In this document: piece after piece, positions 1-9,835 of the stretch | Layout of the letters: each line of letters begins with the position of its first letter | Position numbering within the stretch: position 1 is the first letter of the stretch | Assembly: GCA_036365145.1 (NCBI GenBank) | Contig: JAEOAD010000015.1 | Location: forward strand, 39,935,001 to 39,999,000 | Origin: Orientallactaga sibirica | Lineage: Eukaryota; Chordata; Mammalia; Rodentia; Dipodidae | DNA length: 64,000 nucleotides | Reading direction: 5' to 3' | Made by a program: the position numbers and the translations under genes | The notes under the pieces: model-generated | What the model saw: only the letters and a program-made list of their open reading frames with translations | Database searches by the model: none | What the model was told of the DNA's origin: nothing

Positions 1-311
1 TAACCTATAATAGGGTCCCACTAGAAACCACTTTTTAAAGGTCCCACTGCCTCTTAACAGCACACACAAAGCTTACAGCACATGAATTCTTAGGAGACTC
101 ACTTAACATAGTAACTAGTTATATTGTTTGAATTCCTAGATCAAACCTCACTTGTAGCTAAGATTACCTTTGAACCTTCTAATTACATGAACAACTAATT
201 TCCTTTATTATTTAAATTTGACTTATGTTTTCTGTTGCTTAGTACCATAGGATTCCTAAATGATATACTAGAGAAATTTCAGGAAAGTAGTTAAAAGTTT
301 TTCTAAATGTG
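1..311. other. AT-rich intergenic sequence, nothing recognised
   Basis: No open frame, SINE signature or simple repeat is visible here. It is ordinary AT-rich intergenic DNA. Confidence 0.5.
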
Positions 312-545
312 GGGGGAGGATGGAAAGATTGCTCAGTGGTCAAAGATGTTTTCTTTAAGTCTGCCAGACCAGGTTCAATTCCTCAATACACATATAAAGC
401 CAGACTCACAAAATGGTACATGAATCTGGAGTTCATTTGCAGTAGCAAGCAGGGTTCCCTAGTGTACCCATACTCTCCCTCTCTCTCTCTCTCTATCTCT
501 CTTTCTGGTGTGTCTCTCTCAAATAAATAATTTTTTTTTTTTTTT
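312..545 (+). mobile_element. B2-type SINE (diverged)
   Basis: A diverged tRNA-derived head (ggaaagattgctcagtgg), a B-box-like ggttcaattcc, then a CT-rich stretch and caaataaataa tail match the other B2 copies in the window. The small open frames over it are SINE sequence, not genes. Confidence 0.8.
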
Positions 546-556
546 AGTTTTGTTAA

Positions 557-664
557 GCCAGGGATGGTGGCACACACCTTTAATCCCAGCACTCAGGAGG
601 CAGATGTGGGAGGATACCTTTGAGTTCAAGGCCAGTCTGAAACTGCAGCAAGAGAGATTCCTTT
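557..664 (+). mobile_element. B1 SINE fragment
   Basis: The B1 core ggtggcacacacctttaatcccagcactcaggaggc is followed by a degraded middle. The 3' end is missing. Confidence 0.8.
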
Positions 665-1003
665 AAACAATTTATAGTAACTAATAGATAAAAATTCTAT
701 AACAATTTACAACTGACTCTAGGCCTGACCCCTTTTAGACGATATATATAACTACCTTATCTTAGGAGGCAAACAATCTGTGGTTAATCTTATTTGACAG
801 AAAGGAATGTCTTAACTCTACTCACAGACTATAAATCTCTTCCCTTTACAAGCACAGGAAAATTCAAACAAAGGGCTATAAAAGATATAAAACTCCAGCA
901 CAATCAGTATTCGGGACCTCTGTCTGTTTTGGCATTAGCTAGCAGAGGTCCACACATGAAGCTTCAATAAAGGCTCGCCCTCTGTAAATATCATGTCATA
1001 CAA
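665..1003 (+). mobile_element. LTR-like block with TATA and polyadenylation signals
   Basis: A TATAAAA box at 877-883 is followed 80-90 bases later by AATAAA at 966-971 and a C/T-rich end. This is the U3-R-U5 layout of a retroviral LTR. Clean TG/CA ends and a target duplication were not found, so the family and exact borders are open. Confidence 0.45.
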
Positions 1004-1014
1004 AATAAAATTCA

Positions 1015-1238
1015 GGGCTAGAGAGATGGCTTAGTGGTTAAGGCATTTGCCTGCAAACCAAAGGATCCACGTTCAATTTCCCAGTACCCATGTAAGCCAG
1101 ATGCACAAGGTGTGCATGCATCTGGAGTTTGCTTGCAGAGGCTGGAGGCCCTGGCACACCCATTTCTCTCTCATTTTTCTCTCTCCCTCTTTCTCTCTCT
1201 CAAATAAATAAATAAAAATAAAAAATTTTAAAAAGAAA
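1015..1238 (+). mobile_element. B2 SINE
   Basis: It has a near-complete B2 head (gggctagagagatggcttag), body, CT-rich segment and A-rich tail. A short direct repeat, aaaattca, flanks it. Confidence 0.9.
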
Positions 1239-2166
1239 ATTCATATAGATGGATATTAACTGGGTCATAATGGCTAATAAATTTAATATGATTTAGGAGT
1301 TTCTTTAATAATGGCTCTGATTAGTATCACTGTCCTAAAGAAGCTGTCTTCATGCCTGATTCAGCATAATCTATAAGACTCTAAGAAAAAGTCACATGGG
1401 ACAACAGCCTGCCATGTTTGTTTGGAAAATAAAGAATCAAAACTGGAGGCTCCCAGAAGCCACACCTGTGTGACGAGAACTTCAACAATGGACTTCAGCA
1501 AGTGTAGAAACAAATGTTACCAATCCAGAGCCAATAATATTTTGGGCTATATTAGCCTTTTTAATAGCTAACTTATTATTTTTCTGTATATGACCTGACG
1601 TCTGTTTGTGACCAGCTAAGATATCTGTTGCTGTAAGTTAAATCTCACAGCTCTATTCCTTTAAGTTAAACCTATTCTGTATCTGACATGTAATTTATTC
1701 CCCTATACGATAGAGCTCCTCCATACCCACAGTTTAGCCTCTTCTTTGCCTCTAGTCCAACAGATTCAGTTATTCCTTGATAACCACTCTGTATTCATAG
1801 ACCCTCTCTAGCATCCTGTGTTTCCAGATGTGGATTTCTTTATCCTGACAAGACACAGGCCCTAAAGCACAGCTCCATTTCCAGGGACAACTGTGTCCTA
1901 AGACTTCCTGATAGCCCTTCCTCCCCCAGCCCCTCACCCCCCCCCCTTTTCTCCTTTTGAGTATGTCACTATAACTCCTCCTCCCAAACTGGGAGGAGGA
2001 GATTAAAGTTCCAGAGTTGCTTCTACCCCCTCCCAGAAAATAATTTCAAGCTCCAGTCTGGAATCTTGTGGTTAATACCTTTTATTATGGTGATTTCTGG
2101 GTCCCTCCTCATCTGGATGGATAGAAATCATCCCTCTCTTGGAGTTAACTCACTTGAGAGGTCAAG
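1239..2166. other. Intergenic sequence, unassigned
   Basis: No long frame or recognisable SINE is present. The stretch has C-runs near 1938 and an inverted pair ctcctcctcccaaactgggaggaggag at about 1975-2001. It may be ERV-derived because LTR-like blocks lie on both sides, but I cannot show that. Confidence 0.35.
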
Positions 2167-2172
2167 GGTCCA

Positions 2173-2590
2173 GTGTTACACAAGTAAGACCACCAATTCA
2201 CAGAATACAAGGCAAAGTTTTATTGGGCAAGGGCTGATGCATCAGGATAGCACCCCTGAGGTCAGGATCTCTGAGTGCAACCCCAAACTGCTCGGGGAGT
2301 CAGCTTTCATTGTAGAAAACCACAAGTTATTAGTTACAAAAGCAAGACAAAAGCAGAACCTCAAATATAGTTTTAAACAAAAGAGTCATGGTACATTGTA
2401 TCAGGGATATTTCATATGGCGTAGATAACAGGAAGTGCCTGTGTACAAGTAAGGCTTGTGGTCATAACCCTCGGAACTTTATCTATCTGTCAAGATAATC
2501 AGCTTGGGTAATCATTCCCATTGTGTGTACCCTGAAGGCAAGGGTTGCACAGAAGAATGTTTAACATGGTGTATTGTTTGTCCCTTTACA
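2173..2590 (-). mobile_element. Solo LTR with 6-bp target duplication
   Basis: The block carries AATAAA on the minus strand (2219-2224) followed by a G/T-rich R-U5 region. It runs between tgttaca and tttaca, so it reads TG...CA on the minus strand (one extra base at the U5 end). The 6-mer ggtcca occurs at both edges (2167-2172 and 2591-2596). Six-base duplications are usual for ERVK-class elements. No internal viral sequence adjoins it, so it is a solo LTR. Confidence 0.65.
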
Positions 2591-2596
2591 GGTCCA

Positions 2597-3370
2597 CTTC
2601 ATTAAGACTGAAATATAGTTCTAACATGATTTTTTTTTTTGTAAACCCTAAAAAAATTGTCTTCATCATTTTCTAAACTCCACATTTCTGGTGTCCAGGG
2701 CTAAGATGCATACACTTATATGTGAGACCTTAAGACCTTGCTTATTTTCTTCAATGTACTTTTCATTTTCCATCACATAAGTCAATCTTTTATATGTCTA
2801 CTTGTACAGTTTGTTTCAACAACTCCTATTCCAAAGGCTTTCAGAAATGCCCTTGGAACTCTGGAGCTGCCTCCCAGTATGATAGGCCTCTTCCATGTTC
2901 ATTCACCCCCTGCCTCTCCTTCTGAAACAATGCTACTCCTTTCAGAGATCCTGAGATCAAGCTCTTCTTCCCACATTCCATACATATAAATTAATCTGGA
3001 ATGCAGGAAATATCAGAAATTCAACATCCTATTGTTGAATTACAAGAAGTCTTTCCAGGGACTGCCCCTTGCTATTTAGCCCCAGGAGTGTCAGGTAACT
3101 GGCTGGCCATCTCTGAAAAAAAAAAAAAAATTCAAACCAATTGTCCCAATAGCACCACTGGGGAACCCTTTGTTTGCCTCTCACACACCACAAGTACCTG
3201 ATTCCTCACCCTCTCCTCCTCCCACCCTTTGGGACCCCCCTATAGCCAGAAGAGCTTCTTGCCTAATAACTCCTAATTATGTCTTCTCCTGATGCCCTTC
3301 CCTGGCAACCTATAATAACACCCTGACTAAACTCTGACTTAATCTAACGTCTTCTTTATTTTTTTTCCTT
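2597..3370. other. Intergenic sequence, possibly ERV-derived
   Basis: No gene is recognised. Short frames at 2738-2989 and 3001-3201 lack recognisable domains. An A-run sits at 3117-3130. Confidence 0.3.
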
Positions 3371-3520
3371 TGGTTTTTTTTTTTTTTTTTGAGGTAGTCT
3401 CACTCTAGTCCAGGCTGACTAGAATCCACTTTATAATCTCAGGTTGGCCTCAAACTCAGTGATCTTCCTACCTCTCTCTCTCAAGTACTGGGATTAAAGG
3501 CATATGCCACCACGCCTGCC
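3371..3520 (-). mobile_element. B1 SINE
   Basis: A poly-T start and gaggtagtctcactctagtccaggctgac, ending in gggattaaaggcatatgccaccacgcctg, make a minus-strand B1. Confidence 0.9.
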
Positions 3521-3536
3521 TCCCAGGGCCTTCTTC

Positions 3537-3770
3537 CCACCCAGTGGGACCTGGGTGGCCTATACCTCTGACCTCAGCAGATACATCACCTACAGTGGAC
3601 CTGAGGGCAAACATCTTATGTTACCCCTAGGCCTTAAAACATGCTATAGTGGGCCCTCTGGTCCTTTTAACTCACTACTTACCCCTGAAAAATACATATC
3701 AAGTATCAGGTCTTTTAAATCTTGTAGATCTCGTCCCTTTTAATGTTTCCCTCCCTCACCTCAGGACTGG
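3537..3770 (+). pseudogene. Possible endogenous retrovirus env-like remnant
   Basis: One reading frame of about 78 codons (3504-3743) has a Gly-Thr-Trp start and Thr/Ser/Gly-rich spacing that loosely resembles gammaretroviral-type surface glycoprotein. It is interrupted on both sides and no transmembrane subunit, cleavage site or fusion peptide is visible. The link rests on weak similarity and on LTR-like sequence just downstream. Confidence 0.25.
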
Positions 3771-3879
3771 CCAAAAGAAAAAGCCACACCAAGAAAACAT
3801 CAGGCTGCTCAACAACTTTCAACCCAGCTAGGACTTTTGCTCACTCCAGACTCTGAGGACAGGCCCCACTCCCCCTTTT

Positions 3880-4160
3880 TGTCTTCAGGGTCTGGAATGA
3901 AGGGTTAATGAACCCTTGACATTGGGCCACTGACCTCAATGGACCATAAAAATTTCCTAGATCATAGCATGATAAGGAACATCTGTTACAAAGCAAGCTC
4001 ATAACTCAAATATCTGGTCTCAATAAAATAAAATAAAAAGCCTTATCTCCCTCCCTCTCTCCCAAGGGCCCCAATTGCCCCATCCCCTGACCCTTTAAAT
4101 ATCTAGTCTCCTACTCAAGCAGCAACAGTTCCATCCTGGGAGAGCTGCTGTCCCTCCAAT
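3880..4160 (+). mobile_element. LTR-like block
   Basis: A TATA-like tttaaat near 4095 is followed by a C/T-rich stretch and AATAAA at about 4159. This could be the LTR belonging to the preceding env-like remnant. Borders were not resolved. Confidence 0.3.
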
Positions 4161-4162
4161 AA

Positions 4163-5290
4163 AGAGATTAAGTAAAGGAAAGGTAGAGGGAGGGCTAATC
4201 AAAATTTAATAGATTAAGTCATATGGAAACCTACTTTTTTGGACAATGGACACTCAGATGCCATAGATTGTTACCAGAAAATTTTCAGTGCCAGGGATGG
4301 GATACTTTCCAGTGAGTTGTTGGCCAGGGAGGTCACAGATACCCCCAAAACATGATAGGCCATTGCCGAGGCCCTTGGTTTCCCATCAGGAATAGATGGT
4401 AAGACCCTATTGCTGAAGACTTCACATACTTGGGCTGCAAGGTCACTGAGAAATCCTGCTGGAACTGAGCTAAAAGCCTCCTCCAAGTGGACCAGCTGAC
4501 AGAAAGCTAGAAAAAGCTACACTGCATGCAGTTCAATGGGAGAGAGAAAACACCAGTGAAGATACTCAACAATGAACACTGCAAGCTTTAAATTTGGCCA
4601 GCCAGGCCAAATGAGCCAACGGGTGCAATAACAGCGTGTCTGTTATTGGGGAAACCAACCACTCTCTAATTGGACTGGAGGCCCACTCCATCAGAGGGAA
4701 TACATCCCTGATACTGAAAATCTAAAACAGGGGTAGTCATGAGCCCTAGGGGTATAATGTCTGCTGGTGCCTGGCTAAATGTATATACTATGCTCACCAA
4801 ACTGCCCAGTAAGCACTTCTCTTAATGTCCACACACATATTAATGCTACTCTCACTTTTGGTTAGAGAAGCTTCTTTTTCAGATGGTGGTGACCTTGGGA
4901 TGGCTCAGAAGACACCATGATGCTGAGAAGAGACAGAGGAGTACTCAGCACTGAAACATCTCCAACACACCTTCCAAGGCTCAGGGTCCATTGTAGAAGA
5001 GGGAGCAGAAATAATGTAAGAGCCAAAGGAAGAGTAGGACTCCTTACAATGTGCTCCTCCAGACACAAAATGGCCTGAATATCCATGAGCTCACAGTGCC
5101 TGACACTACCTACACAAGACCATCATAATAGAAGGAAAAGATGATGACATCAAAATGAAAAGAGACTGATTAAGAGGAGGAGGGGATATGATGGAGAATG
5201 GAATTTCAAAGGGGAAGGTGGGGGGAGGGAGGGAAGTACCATGGGATATTGTCTACAATTAAGGAAGTTATCAATGAAAAAAATAAATTT
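4163..5290 (+). mobile_element. L1 3' UTR (5'-truncated L1)
   Basis: It is collinear with the 3' UTR at 8130-9235: tcatatggaaacctactttttt, then tcttcctttc-type blocks, ending gttatcaatgaaaaaaataaa. There is no ORF2 sequence upstream, so this is a truncated insertion. Confidence 0.85.
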
Positions 5291-5317
5291 ATATATATTT
5301 ATATAAATACTTCATGC

Positions 5318-5462
5318 ATGGTGGGTGTGGTGGAGCAGGCCTTTAATCCCAGTACTTGGAAGGCAGAGGTAAGAGGATCACCGTAAGTGTAAGGCCACCC
5401 TGAAACTACAGTGAATTCCAGGGCATCCTGAACTAGAATGAAACCCTACCTCAAAAAAACAA
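5318..5462 (+). mobile_element. B1 SINE
   Basis: A full-length but diverged B1 (ggtgggtgtggtggagcagg ... accctacctcaaaaaaac). Confidence 0.88.
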
Positions 5463-5469
5463 CAACAAT

Positions 5470-5608
5470 GCTGAGTGTGGAGGTGCATGCCTTTAATGCA
5501 ACTCAAGAGGCATAGGTAGGAGGATCTCCATGAGTTCAAGGCCACCCTGAGACTACATAGTGATTTCCAGGTCAGCCTGGGCTAGAATGAGGCCCTACCT
5601 TGAAAAAG
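5470..5608 (+). mobile_element. B1 SINE, second in tandem
   Basis: A second B1 starts directly after the A-rich tail of the previous one (gctgagtgtggaggtgcatgcc). Confidence 0.88.
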
Positions 5609-5647
5609 AAATAGTCTGCTGTTGAAGCTGGCTTTTTCCTTTCCTTA

Positions 5648-5880
5648 TTTTTTTTTTTTTTTTGGAGAGAGACACAGAGAGAGAGAGAGAGGAAGACAGA
5701 TAGAGATGGGCACACCAGCAGCCTCTCAGCTGCTGCAAACGAAATCCAGATGCATGTGCCTCCTTGTGATCAAGTGCAGCATTGCGCCCTTGTGTCACTT
5801 TGCATCTGGCTAAACGTGGGACCTGGAGATTGGAACCAGCGTTCTTAGGCTTAGAAGGCAGGTGCCTTAACCGCTAAGCA
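5648..5880 (-). mobile_element. B2 SINE, long-body subtype
   Basis: Reverse-oriented B2 with the extra body block (gcattgcgcccttgtgtcac on the + strand) that marks the longer of two B2 subtypes here. It ends ...cttaaccgctaagc. Confidence 0.9.
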
Positions 5881-6005
5881 GGATAAAAATCAACACACAG
5901 TAGTCTTCCTATATGCTATCAACAAACGTGCTGAGGATGAAATAAGAGAATCACTCCAATTCACTATTTCCTCAAAAAAAAAAAAAAAAAAAGGTATCTT
6001 GGAGC

Positions 6006-6150
6006 TGGGAATGGTGGCACAGGCCTTTAATCCCAGCACTTGGAAGGTAGAGGTAAGAGGATCGCCGTGAGATCGAGACCACCCTGAGACTACATAGTGA
6101 ATTCCAGGCTAGAGCAAGACCCTATCTTGAAAAAACAAAAAAAGGGGGAG
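6006..6150 (+). mobile_element. B1 SINE inside L1
   Basis: B1 (gctgggaatggtggcacagg ... gaccctatcttgaaaaa) interrupts the L1 ORF2 remnant. Confidence 0.9.
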
Positions 6151-6232
6151 TGGAATCTTGGAATAAACTTAACAAAGTGAAGTATCTCTGCAATGAAAAC
6201 TTTAAAACACTCAAGACAGAAATTGCAGAAGA

Positions 6233-6415
6233 GGGCTGGAGAGATGGCTTAGTAATTAAGGCGCACGCCTGCAAAGCCAAAGGACCCCGGTTCAATTCTC
6301 CAGGACCCACATAAGCCAGATGCATATGGTAGTGCATACATCTGGAGGTCCTCCCCCCTCTCACTCTCTGCCTCTTTCTCACTCTCTAATAAATAAATAA
6401 ATAAAATATTTTTTT
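6233..6415 (+). mobile_element. B2 SINE inside L1
   Basis: B2 head agggctggagagatggcttag and tail taataaataaataaataaa. The flanks repeat (agaaattgcagaaga / agaaattgcagaaga), giving a clear target duplication. Confidence 0.92.
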
Positions 6416-6586
6416 AAAAAAAGAAATTGCAGAAGACACTAGGAAATGGAAAGACATCCCAGGTTCTTGAATTGGAAGAATAAGTATTGTGAAAATGTCA
6501 ATCTTACCAAAAGCAATCTACACATTTAATAAAATCCCCATCAAAATTCCAGTAACAGTCTACATGGAAATAGAAAAAACAATCCT

Positions 6587-6738
6587 AGGCTGGGCATGGT
6601 GGTGCATGCCTTTAATCCCAGCACTCAGGAGACAGAAGTAGGAGGATCACCATGAGTTCAAGGCCAGCCTGAGACTACATAGTGAATTCCAGGTCAGCCT
6701 GAGCTAGAGTGAGACCCTACCTCGAAAAACCAAAAGAA
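6587..6738 (+). mobile_element. B1 SINE inside L1
   Basis: B1 with near-consensus body. It is flanked by acaatcctag/acaattcta repeats from the L1 target. Confidence 0.92.
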
Positions 6739-9245
6739 AAAACAATTCTAAAATTAATTTGGAAGCACAAAAACCTCAAATAGCCAAAAAAAAATTTTAA
6801 ACAACAAAAATAAGGCTAACAGTATTGCCATACCTGATTTTAAGCTATAATACAGAGCCATAGTAACAAAAACAGCATGGTTCTGGCACAAAAACAGACA
6901 CACAGATCAGTGGAACAGAATAGAGGGCCCAGGTGTAAGTCCAGGAAGCTATAGCCACCTGATTTTCAACAAAAATGCCAAAAAATATTCACTGAAGATC
7001 GCCTCTTTAACAAATTGTGCTGGGAAAACTGAATATCTATATGTAGAAGGAAGAAAATAGATACTTATCTCTCCCCGTGTACAAGAATCAAGTCCAAATG
7101 GATCAAAGACCTTAATATCAGACCTCAAACTCTGAAACTTCTAGAGGAAAAAGTAGGGTAAACCCTTCAACATATTGGCATAGGCAACAAATTTCTGAAT
7201 ATAACCCCAGTTGCTCAGGAAATAAAATCCCTAATCAACCACTGGGACCTCAAGAAATCAAAAGGTTTTGTATAGCAGAGGACACTGAATAGAGCAAAGA
7301 GGCAACCTACAGAATGGGAGGAAATCTTTGCCAGCTATACATCTGACAGACGATTAATATCCAGGATATACAAAGAACTCAAAACACTAAATAATAAGGA
7401 ATCAAACAACCCAATTCATAAATGGGCTATGTAACTAAATAGAGAGTTCTCAAAGGAAGAAATACAGATGGCCTATAAACATCTAAAAAATGTTCTACAT
7501 CCTTAGCCATCAGGGAAATGCAAATTAAAACTACTTTGAAATTCCATCTCACTACTGTCAGAACGGCTATCATCAAGAAAACAAATGACAATAAATGCTA
7601 GTGAGGATTTGGGGGAAAAGGAACCCTTCTACACTGTTGGTGGGAATATAATCTGGTATAACCATTGTGGAAGTCAGTGTGGAGTTTCCTGAGACAGCTA
7701 AAAATATATTTACCATATGACCCAGCTATATCTTTCCTAGGCATATATCCTAAGGACTCTTCTCACTACCTTAGAGATACTGATGAGTGGATAGTGAAGA
7801 TGTGGTACATTTATACAATGGAGTTCTATTCAGCAGTCAAGAATTATGAGATTATGAATTTTGCAGGGAAATGGATGCATCTGGAAAGGATTATACTAAG
7901 TGAGGTATTCCAGGCCCAGAAAGCCAAATGCCACATGTTCTCTCTCTCATATGTATATCCTAGCTACAAATGTTTAGACTTTGATGTGAGTTGGGGTAAA
8001 AACTGGTAGCAGAGGCCAGTAAGCTAGAAAGGGGATATAAGTGAGGGAGGAGAGGGGGGTACTTAAGGTGATGGCATTGTATATATGTAAATAGATGAAT
8101 ATATTGCTGGGGGTTGAATGGCCTGAGCTTAGTGAAAGAGATTAAGTAAGGGTAGGGGAGGATTAATCAAAATCTAAGAGAGTATGGATAAGCCATATGG
8201 AAACCTACTTTTTTTGGACAATGGCACACCCAAAAGCCATAGATTGTTACTATAAAATTTTCAGTGCCAGAGATGAGATACCTTCCAGTGAGTTGTTGGC
8301 CAGAGAGTTCTCTGATGTGTCAAAACATTACAGGCCATAGCTAAGGCTCTTAGTTTCCCACCAGGAATAAATGATAAGACCCTATTGCTGAAGACTCCAC
8401 ATGCTTGCCCTGCAAGGTCACCCAGAAATCAAGCTGGAGCTGAGCTGAAAACTCCTCCCTATAGATCAGCTGATGGAAAGCTAGAAAAGGTTATGTTGCA
8501 TGCATCCCTATGGGAGAGAGAAGTCATCAGTGGAGGTAAACAACAGTGGACACTACAAGCCTTAAGTCTGGCCAGTCAGGCCAAATGAGCCAACAGGTAC
8601 AATAGTGGCCTCTTTTAGGAGAAACCAACCACTTGGACTGGAGCCTGCTCCATGGGAGGGAATGCATGCCTGGTAATGAAAACCTATGATGGGGGAAGTC
8701 ATGAGCCCTAGAGGTTTAACACCTATGGTGTCTGGTTAAATGCTTACCAACTGCCTAGTAAGCACTTCTCTTAATATTCATATTCATATATTAATGCTAC
8801 TCTCGCTTTGGGATAGAGAAGCTTCTCTTTTCAGATGGTGGTAACCTCAAGGATGACTCAGAAGACACCATAGTGCTGAGAAGAAGTGATAAAGGAGTGT
8901 TCAGCACTGAAACATCTCTATCACAACCTCCAAGGCTCAGGGTCCATTGTGGAAGAAGTGGCAGAAAGAATGTATGAGCCAAAGAAAGGGTAGGACTGCT
9001 TACAATGCAGTCCACACACAAAATGGCCTGGATATCCATGACCTCACAATACCTGGTACTACCTTCACAGGGCCTTCATAATAGGAAGAAAAGATGATGA
9101 CATCAAAATAAAAGACTAATTGAGGGGGAAGGGACATGATGGAGAGTGGATTTGTGAACGTGGGAATTGGAGGGAATTATCATAGTTTATTGGCTATAAT
9201 TATGGAAGTTGTCAATGAAAGAAGTTTTTTTAAAAAGCTTAAAAC

Positions 9246-9455
9246 TGGGAAGTCAGGAGAGATGGCACAGTAGTTAAGGTGCTTCCCTGCAAACCCTAAC
9301 GACCTGGGTTCAATTCCCCAGTGCCCATGTAAAGCCTGATGCACAAAGTCGCACATGCATCTGGAGTTGGTTTGCAGCACCTGAAGACCCTAGCCCTCCT
9401 GTTTTGTCTGTTTTTATCTCTCGCTGCTTGCAAATAAATAAAAATATTTTTTGAA
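9246..9455 (+). mobile_element. B2 SINE (diverged)
   Basis: Head caggagagatggcacagtag and body ggttcaattccccagtgccc identify a B2 that follows the L1 tail. Confidence 0.82.
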
Positions 9456-9480
9456 ACTATTTTTTAAAAATGAGAACTGG

Positions 9481-9625
9481 CCGGGCGTGGTGGCGCACGC
9501 CTTTAATCCCAGCACTTGGGAGGCAGAGGTAGGAGGATTGCCATGAGTTCAAGGCCACCCTGAGACTACATAGCTAATTCCAGGTCAGCCTGGACCAGAG
9601 TGAGACCCTACCTCGAAAAAAAAAA
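9481..9625 (+). mobile_element. B1 SINE with target duplication
   Basis: A near-consensus B1. The 15-mer aaaaatgagaactgg lies on both sides (9466-9480 and 9626-9640), which marks a young retroposition. Confidence 0.95.
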
Positions 9626-9640
9626 AAAAATGAGAACTGG

Positions 9641-9832
9641 CTGGACACAGACATTCATTGTTTTCTGCTTCCTTGCTGTGGAATAAATGTGAGAAGCTTT
9701 CCCAAGCTGCTGCAGTGCCTTCCTGACATGCTGGACTGTAACCTGCAACTGTAAGATGAAATACAGTCTTCCTCCCCTAAGCGGATTTTGTTGGGGATTT
9801 TGTCTTAGCAACAATAAGTTAGCTAATACAGA
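9641..9832 (+). mobile_element. Class III-like LTR, 3' part
   Basis: The stretch from 'gtaacctgcaactgtaag' to 'agttagctaataca' resembles the 3' end of the solo LTR at 29440-29832, including the tcttcctcccctaag-like segment after a polyadenylation region. The 5' part is not recognisable. Confidence 0.45.
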
Positions 9833-9835
9833 AAA

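Larger units (their letters stand above)
5884..9235 (+). mobile_element. L1 with ORF2 3' part and 3' UTR, split by SINEs
   Basis: Pieces at 5884-5975, 6150-6232, 6420-6585 and 6740-8009 are collinear with the L1 at 38930-40640 and encode the C-terminal half of ORF2, with many stops. The last uninterrupted frame (7665-8009) matches the ORF2 C-terminus. The 3' UTR runs to the A-rich end near 9235. Inserted SINEs sit at 6006-6150, 6233-6415 and 6587-6735. It lacks the endonuclease and the catalytic RT region and is dead. Confidence 0.88.
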
